Positions 8,901 to 15,398 of a stretch of 15,398 nt of DNA are shown here, piece after piece. The notes beneath the pieces are model-generated. The model searched no databases and had not been told where the DNA came from. It saw nothing but the letters and a program-made list of their open reading frames with translations. Where the stretch lies: assembly GCA_022592435.1 (NCBI GenBank), contig JABYQS010000689.1, forward strand, positions 1-15,398, in the 5' to 3' direction. The position numbers were made by a program, and so were the translations under genes. Each line of letters begins with the position of its first letter. The stretch's first letter is position 1. Source of the DNA: Cerioporus squamosus (lineage: Eukaryota > Basidiomycota > Agaricomycetes > Polyporales > Polyporaceae).

Positions 8901-11082
8901 AGCATAAACCGAATGCTAGTCACTGTGGAAGACTCACCGGCACTGCTTCACTACCCCATACCAATCGCAATACCGACAGACCATCCTTCCAAACCCCCAG
9001 GAAAGCCTCCCACATCCCATCTGCTGAGACCTCCTCCAGCGACAGCGTTCTGATATCAGGTATCTGGGGACACTCCTCGATGACCGCCTTCACTGTTGAT
9101 GACAGTGTCCTCCATTCCGCGGTCAGCAGCCCAGGGTTCGCCGAGAAGAAGTCCTGTGGGAGGAGCCTGCGAGGGTCCCACTCCTTCTCTTCGGCCATGT
9201 GAGAGGATGATACAGCGCTGAGCAAGTGCCGCGTGAGGTCCATCGCGTCCTTGCACGTCTGTCCACCCTTACGGCTCATGAAGCGCAAGATGCCAAGGGC
9301 GACTAGGACCTGTTTGTCGTCGATCATCTCCTGCCCGAGCAGCGCGCCGACGGTGCATACACCGGCCCCCATGTCGAGGACGGTACTGAGGAGCTTGAAG
9401 TTCGCGCGAAGGGTGTCGTCATGTCTCCGGCGCTCCGCGACAACGTCGTCTTCCGTGGCAGATTCGTCTTCGCCATCCGTCTCCGCGTCGACGGTGACTT
9501 TCACGTGTGGCGGCCGGAAGAACGCCCAAACCATGGCACGCCAGGCTAGGCACCCCAAGGCCCGCGCGGAGCTCTTCGGATGGCGCATACCCAAAGAGAA
9601 TAGCGCGATGACGGTCCGCGTCAGCTCCGCGTGTAGCCATACCGTGGGTCCGAGCAAGACAACGAGGTGGGCCATGACGCTGAAGGCCCAGACAGGGCCC
9701 TGAGCAGCATGCTTTGGTTCTACGGCTTGAAGGGTCGTGCGTAGGGTGCGTACAAGGACTGAGTCTTTGAATGGGCTTGCGTCGACGCGCTTCTTCGACG
9801 GCGTTGTGGGACTGATATCGTTCGACTTCATCAATCGTGACGCTACAGCAGTTGACATGCGTGTATGCGCCTCGCTCGGAGGAAGGGAAGACGCGGCAAG
9901 CGCAAGCCCGCCGAGGGCGTGGCATGCTTGATTGCGAATGACAAGCGTCGGGGCGAGCAGGCAGGAGATGATCGGGCCAACCAGGGGCGAGAACGCAGGC
10001 ACGAAGATCCCGGGAAGGTAAAGCGCTAGGTCATGTATCGCCTGGAGGGCTTGCTTAGCGCATATACTTACCCAGGTGGTCAAAGTGCTTACCTTCAGAC
10101 CGTCCGTCTGGGAGCCTTTCTTTCCTTCTTTGCCGAGCTCGCCCTCGATGCCACGGCGCAGCGCATAAGCGATTCGGTCCCTGGCAGGCTCGAGTACTTC
10201 GGCAGGCAGGCGTTGTGTCTGGATGAGCCAAATTGCCAGTGCACATGTCTTCCGCGCGTTCGGGGTCGGAAGCTGGTTCGCGAGAGGGACCGCAAGTACT
10301 TGCGTCAACATGTAGCCCAGGTCCTCTTCTACATCGGGTGTCAGGGCCGTGACGAGGGTAGGCGGCTACCACTCACCTTCGAACAGGCTCCAAAGCGATG
10401 GCGAAGTGAAAACCACATGGAGCAACCGCATCGCAGCATGACATACACCGCATAAATCGCGCGCACGCTTGACCTGCTCTGCGGACATTCCCTGCTTCTT
10501 CTTCTTGGGACTCTCTCTCGGCGAAGGTAGGGACGATGTCGACGGTGGTTCCCGTGGTGACGTGGGAGAGTCGGTCAAGGAGGTCGACCCTTCGAGTGGG
10601 TCGATGAACACCTGGCAGAGGTCACGTACCACGGCTTGCACGAATTCTGTACGATGTTTCCTGAGCGGCTGGAAGAGCGGCCATGACGCGTCCGCATCGG
10701 TGTTGCCAGCAACAGAGGTCCTCAGACGTGCCGTGAGAATCGAGTAGGATTGGATAAGAGCGCGTAACGACGCGTCAGATGCAATGATCTGAGCAACGGG
10801 ATGGTCAAGGTAGTGCAGATCGGTGAGGGGATCCTCGGGCTCTGGGGTGGACTCCTTGACGTCCTCGTCGAGTGGGGGTAGGATGGGGTGTGTGGTCCTC
10901 TTCAAGATGGACCGAGAGGGGCCAGCTTTCGCGGCACTAGACCTGGCCGACGCCGTGCGCGGTGGACTGGCAGTAATCGGGTGGTACTCCGGCTGCTCGC
11001 ACCAGGAGACGCGACCAAAGCGGGGAGCACGGTTCTCCTTCTCGTCCCTGTGGGACGTCCCGGGTGGTGTAGGGAGGCTCAT
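5948..11082 (-). CDS. rif1: Rif1 homologue (telomere/replication-timing factor, PP1 adaptor), 1622 aa
   Basis: Minus-strand exons 10377-11082, 10093-10328, 8938-10041, 7755-8888, 6336-7698 and 5948-6273; introns of 48, 51, 49, 56 and 62 bp, all GT-AG and phase-consistent; 4869 coding nt without a lesion. Rif1 recruits protein phosphatase 1 to chromatin to oppose DDK at origins and also acts at telomeres and breaks. The N-terminus carries RVSW (residues 24-27) and SILK (58-61), the two PP1-docking motif types, placed N-terminally as in yeast Rif1. From about residue 85 to 1140 the protein is helical and HEAT-like, as in the Rif1_N family (PF12231); the most characteristic part is MLTQVLAVPLA, PNARKTCALAIWLIQTQRLP and VIRNQACHALGGLALA. 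A Ser-Pro-rich and KKKK insert lies near 165-200. The last ~480 residues are disordered, rich in SP/TP, with acidic patches (EDEEAIESEDEG) and basic, NLS-like segments (SRKRKG, PKRRRVSR). ATG 11082 is the first ATG in frame; a TAG interrupts the frame about 100 nt upstream. Homology call from recognition, not a search. Confidence 0.85.
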
Positions 11083-11124
11083 CGTCGGCGGTCGTCGCAA
11101 GTTTTGTGGAGAGGAGGCCGGGCA

Positions 11125-11297
11125 ACGCGTGCTGGATGCCTTCGGCGACGACGACAACGATGAGGGAGATGGGGAATGTGAAGGGAGAGACGGCGGCTAC
11201 AGGCTCTGGCGCCCACGCGCTTGATTACTTATTTGGCCTTGTTGACGCGTTTTGTTTAACGCGTCTCGTCACATGGGGCGCGTCGCGACGCGTCAAC
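11125..11297. promoter_or_regulatory. ACGCGT (MCB-type) box cluster upstream of rif1
   Basis: ACGCGT occurs at 11125-11130, 11245-11250, 11259-11264 and 11288-11293, that is 43-211 nt before the rif1 ATG. The outer two of the distal trio lie in a perfect inverted repeat, GTTGACGCGT (11241-11250) and ACGCGTCAAC (11288-11297). ACGCGT is the MluI cell-cycle box bound by MBF (Mbp1/Swi6 family) in ascomycete yeasts, which drives G1/S genes. That would fit a replication factor such as Rif1. Single copies occur elsewhere in the window, so the density and symmetry here are the evidence, not the motif itself. Confidence 0.5.
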
Positions 11298-12117
11298 CAA
11301 GCGCTCAACTCCCTTAAACCCAGACGGCCACCATCTCGAGCACGCACGCACTTCTTAGTCACCCAACGCATTCCAAACTGTCGACGTGAAGCTCTCACAC
11401 CAGCTTTGTGTCAAGAAGTGAAGGACCATGCTCGGGGTTCAAAGACAGTCAATCCACTTGCCGTCCCTAGCCGCAGCTAGGCTATCTGCTTCCCTTAATG
11501 GCACTACCGAGCAGGCCTCGAGGTCCGCCATGACGCCCACGTAGAGGACAATCCGAGATTGGATATGAACCGCCTTGTCTCTTTACTGCCTTTTTGGTCT
11601 TGGAGGGTGGGGACTGGACAGCTCAAGATCGCTTCGCAGTGTCCCAACCCAATGAAGGCACTGTGCAACTCGTCATGCCCACAACGCTTGGAACCTGCTC
11701 GAATGTGAGGGAGCTGTAAGTGCTACCTCCGCACAACCTTGCGCATTATACCGCGACCTGCGGGGTTTTACAAAACGCACTTCACAGTCACAATTGAGAC
11801 CGAGCGGGTTGAACACGCCGCTACGGTGCAATACAATGAGGTCTCGAGCTTCTGTGTCGGCCTAATTCTGGCACGCGGGAACTGCGTCAACTTACAGGGC
11901 TTGCGGCCAATACGAACGTGCCAGCAACGTGAGCTCTACGGACACGCCGCCTGCCACAAGCGTGAATCACTAATCACTGCACCCGATCTATAGGAATACT
12001 ACTCTTTCCGTACTTAACACCGTGTTGCCGCAACAGTTCGGTCTATTACCCGCCACTTCACCGGTTCACCTCGCATAATGAGTGGTCCAGGGTCGGAGGA
12101 CGCCCAACATACAATGG
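11298..12117. other. Intergenic region between rif1 and Kre9-like copy B
   Basis: This lies between two divergently transcribed genes and must hold the promoter of the right-hand one. The short frames, the longest being 84 aa at 11739-11993, show no family resemblance. No repeat was recognised. Confidence 0.4.
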
Positions 12118-12125
12118 TATATAAG
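12118..12125 (+). promoter_or_regulatory. TATA box candidate for Kre9-like copy B
   Basis: TATATAAG lies 86-93 nt before the ATG at 12211. It is followed by a pyrimidine-rich leader (CCACTTCCTCCATCTTCGTC) typical of well-expressed fungal genes. Confidence 0.6.
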
Positions 12126-12210
12126 TTCTCGTCGAAACAAACAAACTCCAGTGAGCAGTCCCAGTCCACTTCCTCCATCTTCGTCTCTCACCACCCCGAC
12201 AGCTGTCACC

Positions 12211-12712
12211 ATGTTCTCCGTAAAGCTTCTTGCTGCCCTCGCCACAGTCGTCACCGGTGCCTCGGCCGCTGCATTTCGTGCGGCTGCCGACGTCTTCAGC
12301 CCAGCCATCACCGCGCCCCACGCCGGTGACAAGTGGACCGTCGATTCCATTCAGACGGTTACTTGGGACAACGCTTCTATCCCTCCCGCCAACCAGAACC
12401 AGAGCGGACTGATCCTCCTGGGATACGTCCAGGACGGGCAGCTCGACGAGCACCTGGACATCGGTACGTATCTCATGCCTATGTACATGAGTTTCGATAC
12501 CGATAGGTCTTCACAGAGCACCCGCTGGCATCGAACTTCCCGCTTACAGCCGGGGCCGTCAATGTGACTGTTCCCAACGTCCAGGCTCGGGACGACTATG
12601 TCGTTGTCTGTACGTATTGTTGTGCGCCTGAAATTCCACCCACGCTGACATCCCGACCGAAGTGTTCGGGGACTCTGGGAACGCATCCCCCAAGTTCACG
12701 ATCTCGCAGTAA
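12211..12712 (+). CDS. Secreted Kre9/KNH-like small protein (copy B), 131 aa
   Basis: Exons 12211-12463, 12517-12609 and 12663-12712; two 53-bp introns, each with a GTACGT donor, acceptors CACAG and CGAAG. The start context is GTCACCATG. The signal peptide is about residues 1-19 (MFSVKLLAALATVVTGASA). The mature protein is one Kre9/KNH-like domain: ITAPHAGDKWTV, QTVTWDNASIPPAN, GLILLGYVQDG, DEHLDI, AVNVTVPNV, DYVVVLFGDSGNAS, ending KFTISQ. It lacks a Ser/Thr-rich tail and GPI signal, so a secreted soluble or wall-trapped protein is expected. Copy A (4238-4797) has the same exon phases and the same 93-nt middle exon; over that exon I count about 20 identical residues of 32. The second acceptor (AAG) is less typical than CAG/TAG but gives the conserved LFGDSGNAS. 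Confidence 0.88.
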
Positions 12713-13876
12713 ATGCTGACGAGGGAGACGGCTGCCCATAGCGCCCCAGCGTAATGGACACACGACGCGTATGGGGGCTCTGCGACACCGACGATATATG
12801 CTTTACTGTTGACGATCGAGATGGACTGCCTCTGCAGTAGACATTACTACCGAATGCTTCTTGGTTGGACTTGGAATCACGCTACGTTTGAATGGACAAT
12901 CATGTTTGCTCACGAGGGATTCGATCCTGCGGCGTCCTTGTCTGGTGCAGTTACGGGTGCAATAACGCTTCCCAGCGCCTGCATACATACTGTGGATATT
13001 GCAAGCCGACGGCAAGCCCGAAGGAGTCGGACTCGGACTTGTCCTTGTCCTTAAACGTTACCTTCCTCACCGCAGACTCTTGGACATCGGCGAAGGGCTG
13101 CAGCACCCACGCCCAACAATGCGTATACACAAACCCTGCCGGCATGCGCCTCAGCATCATCTTCATCCCCCTCATGAGACGGCCTCAGGCGGGTCATCTG
13201 CTGATATCGAAGTCGTTGGGCGGTGCGCCCCCGCAGTATCCGCTCACCAAGTTGTGCAGTGCGCTGCTCATGATCACTGGTAGCTGAACGCTCTCTCGTG
13301 GTGAGCCTACCAGACACCCAGTAAACCGAGGATGACCGGTGCGGAAGAGCGCTGAGCTCCCAGATGACTTGACTAGGGCAGAAGAGTGAGTAAACCGTCA
13401 AACCTTGAATACGCCGTGCTGCAATAGCATGCTCACGTTGGGTGCCACATAGACTATGACCTCTTGGTTACGGATGAACATTGAGGCTCTATCTAACAGC
13501 CCGGCCTCTGTGCCAAAATGACCTCCAAAGGCTTCCGGCGCCGTCCAGTGACGCGGATGAGGAGCGTCCGACCGTGCCTTCTCGCCCTCGCGAACCGCGC
13601 AGAAGCCACACGTCTGAACCTTTTTATGCCATCACGCTCACCCTTGGGCGGACTACTTGCCGATGCATCCTGCTCTCATGACCCAGGCGTCAGAGATGTG
13701 GACGGGATAGGTTTCACTCGCACAGGCGCAGGTGACTACCATTCGGAGTAGCCGAAGAGCGTGTTTACGGCTTCTCCAGTACGGACAACCGGAATCAGTA
13801 ATAATTTACACTGGTTCATGGCACGGATGCGGGGCGCTATTGCACGCATCCAGGGGTCACCGCGATTCAGTTGTCA
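12713..13876. other. Intergenic region, no recognisable gene
   Basis: Holds the 3' end of Kre9-like copy B and the P450 promoter. Several 60-130 aa frames overlap on both strands between 12800 and 13400. None has a recognisable domain, and I could not connect them by credible introns. A decayed gene on the minus strand around 12950-13290 is possible but unsupported. Confidence 0.45.
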
Positions 13877-13884
13877 TATAAAAG
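13877..13884 (+). promoter_or_regulatory. TATA box candidate for the P450 gene
   Basis: TATAAAAG is a near-ideal TATA box, 56-63 nt before the ATG at 13940. Its survival suggests the P450 gene was active until recently, or still is. Confidence 0.6.
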
Positions 13885-13939
13885 GCCCACTCTGTGGAAT
13901 GGACGGCGTTTCTTCTCGCCGCTCGATATTTTTGCCCAC

Positions 13940-15398
13940 ATGCCGACTCACCAACTCCTCGCCGCTGGGACCCTTGTCGTCGGGATCGGGGCCTTTGCAG
14001 CTGCCATCTATCTCCTCGCTCAATTCGCTCGAAGCCTCGGGTGGGGCAAGCATGCAGGCCGGCTCCCGCCTGGACCGCCTGGACACTGGCTGTTCGGGAA
14101 CACGCCTCCGACATCATAGTACGTCTATCATAGCCCATGTAGGATCCTGCGGTGCCATACTGACACCTTTGCCCGTTCCTGACAGCGCGTATCGCTACTA
14201 TACCGAACTGGCTGCGACCTACGGGCCCGTCTTCACCATGCGGTATGGTTCTCATCGGGTCTGCGTCATCACAGGACATCAGGTTAGTGTCATCAGTACC
14301 TCACCCTTGCTCATCGGCGACTCATGCCGCCCACAGGCAGCGACGGACATCATGGTCAAGCAGTCCACAAGCTCATTGATCGGCCCCGCTATGTCGCCGC
14401 CGGAGAGATCATCTCTGCAGGAATGCGTACCCTCCTCACGCGAGCCGGGGATCGTCTCAGAAGGCTGAGAAGGTGCGTGGTCTTCTTGTGGTCCCGATCA
14501 GGCGGCATTGCATGTTGACATTGCTTCTCCTCCCGTGTCTCCATTTCCTCGGTGCATCGCGCTCCCTTCTTCCCGATATCAATGTCATATGTCATACGCA
14601 CGCGACACTTGGACTCGTGGGACCATCCGGAAGTTCGCTGCACGCTGCGCTCCAACCACAGGCCTCCCGCAAATATGAGCCAGTCCAGACGCATAATGCC
14701 CTGAACTACATCCTCGATCTCTGAACGACCCGGACAAGCACCTCGATCATGCCAGACGGTGCGTTAGCCTCCTCCGCTTCTGCTGCCTTGAGCTTATGCT
14801 CAAGCGACGCGACGGAACCCTCCCGATCCCTCAGGTACGCCGCGAGTGTGATCATGACCGTGACGTATGGGAAGACAACTCCGACTTCGTTACTGCGACC
14901 CCGAAGTCAAGCGAATCGAACAGGTGGCGGCCCGCCTCGGGAGCGCACTCAGGCCGGGAGCGTAACCTCGTTGACACGTATCCTTTCCTGAGCACATACC
15001 CGGCTTCACGTCCGAGTTGCAGCGCTACCACGAGGAGGAAATAGGGCTGTGGCGCAGCCAAGTCGAGGAAGTGAAACAGCGTCAGGTACGGTGTTTCTCT
15101 TGAGGAGCTGGTATGAGGTGGTCATGTCGCTAATGCCCCCGAGCGATTCGTGTAGGCGAGGAACGAGGTCAACCCATGCTTTGTGACGTACCTGCTTGAA
15201 CAGCAAGAGCAATCTGGACTGTCGGACGATGAGCTCGCTTACCTTGCTGGCTCCATGTTCGGCGCTGGCTCGGATACTGTGAGCAACTCTCTCCTTCCTC
15301 ATCGCGATGTGTTCTGGTGACTCATTACAACACAGACCGAGGCGTTCTTGGCTTCTTGACCATGGCATCCGCTTGCTATCCTGAAGCGCAGCGAAGAG
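13940..15398 (+). pseudogene. Cytochrome P450 (CYP), 3'-truncated by the window, six apparent frameshifts
   Basis: Heme monooxygenase family, ER-anchored. Exons 13940-14118, 14186-14282, 14337-14472, 14634-14758, 14835-15085, 15156-15278 and 15336 to the window end; intron 3 (161 bp) is unusually long and its acceptor uncertain. Visible parts: N-terminal membrane anchor (about residues 5-32), proline hinge RLPPGPPGHWLFGNTPP, YRYYTELAATYGPVFTMRYG, GHQAATDIMVKQ, IDRPRYVAAGEIISAGMR, VIMTVTYGK, VDTYPFL, and an I-helix GSMFGAGSDTT with the oxygen-binding AGxDT core. The ExxR and heme-cysteine regions lie beyond the edge. The conserved protein can be read only by changing frame at the CC of 14365-14366 (-1), near 14719-14721 (-1), the TT of 14890-14891 (+1), the AA of 14964-14965 (+1), near 14992-14994 (-1) and the GG of 15350-15351 (-1). 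All introns tested keep GT-AG. Resembles fungal CYP64-like (O-methylsterigmatocystin oxidoreductase-like) enzymes; substrate unknown. Recent pseudogene or indel-rich assembly. Confidence 0.75.

Noticed and set aside
11083..11157. Extension of rif1 upstream to 11157
   Set aside because: The upstream codon at 11155-11157 is TTG, no in-frame ATG exists before a TAG, and the first ATG at 11080-11082 starts a plausible disordered N-terminus leading into RVSW and SILK.
12951..13401. Possible minus-strand gene starting near 13270, with frames of 74 and 116 codons
   Set aside because: The first frame stops after about 25 codons and I found no intron joining it to the next frame with matching phase. 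No family resemblance.
13761..14468. 235-codon open frame overlapping the P450 5' end
   Set aside because: It crosses the P450 TATA box, exons and introns in another frame and has no domain of its own, so it is a shadow of the P450 gene.
1..15398. CRISPR arrays, phage or bacterial operons, rRNA genes and intact transposons
   Set aside because: No regularly spaced repeats, polycistronic prokaryotic layout, rRNA sequence or transposase/reverse transcriptase motifs were seen.

Overview
The window looks like a stretch of a filamentous basidiomycete genome (Agaricomycetes, probably Polyporales-like). The reasons are GC-rich coding sequence, many 48-76 bp GT-AG introns, families typical of that group (F-box/LRR-like proteins, small Kre9/KNH proteins, CYP monooxygenases) and a nuclear-type tRNA-Leu with a short intron. 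No bacterial operon, CRISPR array, intact transposon or rRNA is visible. All gene models here were spliced by hand from reading frame, GT/AG sites and family resemblance; none has been compared with transcripts.

Layout, left to right. (1) 3-1357 (+): 3' part of an F-box/LRR-like gene whose frame is broken three times. (2) 1358-3042: no recognisable gene. (3) 3043-3597 (-): a small cysteine-rich protein gene of six tiny exons (one of 11 nt), invisible as an open frame, encoding 88 aa with an ubiquitin-tail-like ERLRGGG motif followed by 13 cysteines. (4) 3861-3949 (+): tRNA-Leu(CAG) with a 9-nt intron, an upstream TATA and a T-run terminator. (5) 4238-4797 (-): a secreted Kre9/KNH-like small protein, three exons. 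(6) 5234-5406: an imperfect 173-bp inverted repeat. (7) 5948-11082 (-): a complete six-exon gene for a 1622-aa Rif1 homologue with N-terminal RVSW and SILK protein phosphatase 1 docking motifs; its promoter carries a cluster of ACGCGT boxes. (8) 12211-12712 (+): a second Kre9/KNH-like gene, paralogous to (5), with identical intron positions and phases. (9) 12713-13876: no recognisable gene. (10) 13940 to the right edge (+): 5' part of a cytochrome P450 gene with six apparent single-base frameshifts, cut by the window end before the heme-binding region.

The genes do not form one pathway. rif1 is a conserved housekeeping gene (replication timing and telomere/checkpoint control through PP1). It sits between two inverted Kre9-like paralogues and, further out, two damaged members of large multicopy families. 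The best candidates for something under-described are the LRGGG-cysteine-rich microprotein, the inverted repeat, the ACGCGT cluster upstream of rif1, and the fact that the readable lesions in the F-box and P450 genes are all one-base changes in short homopolymers while the 4.9 kb of rif1 coding sequence has none.
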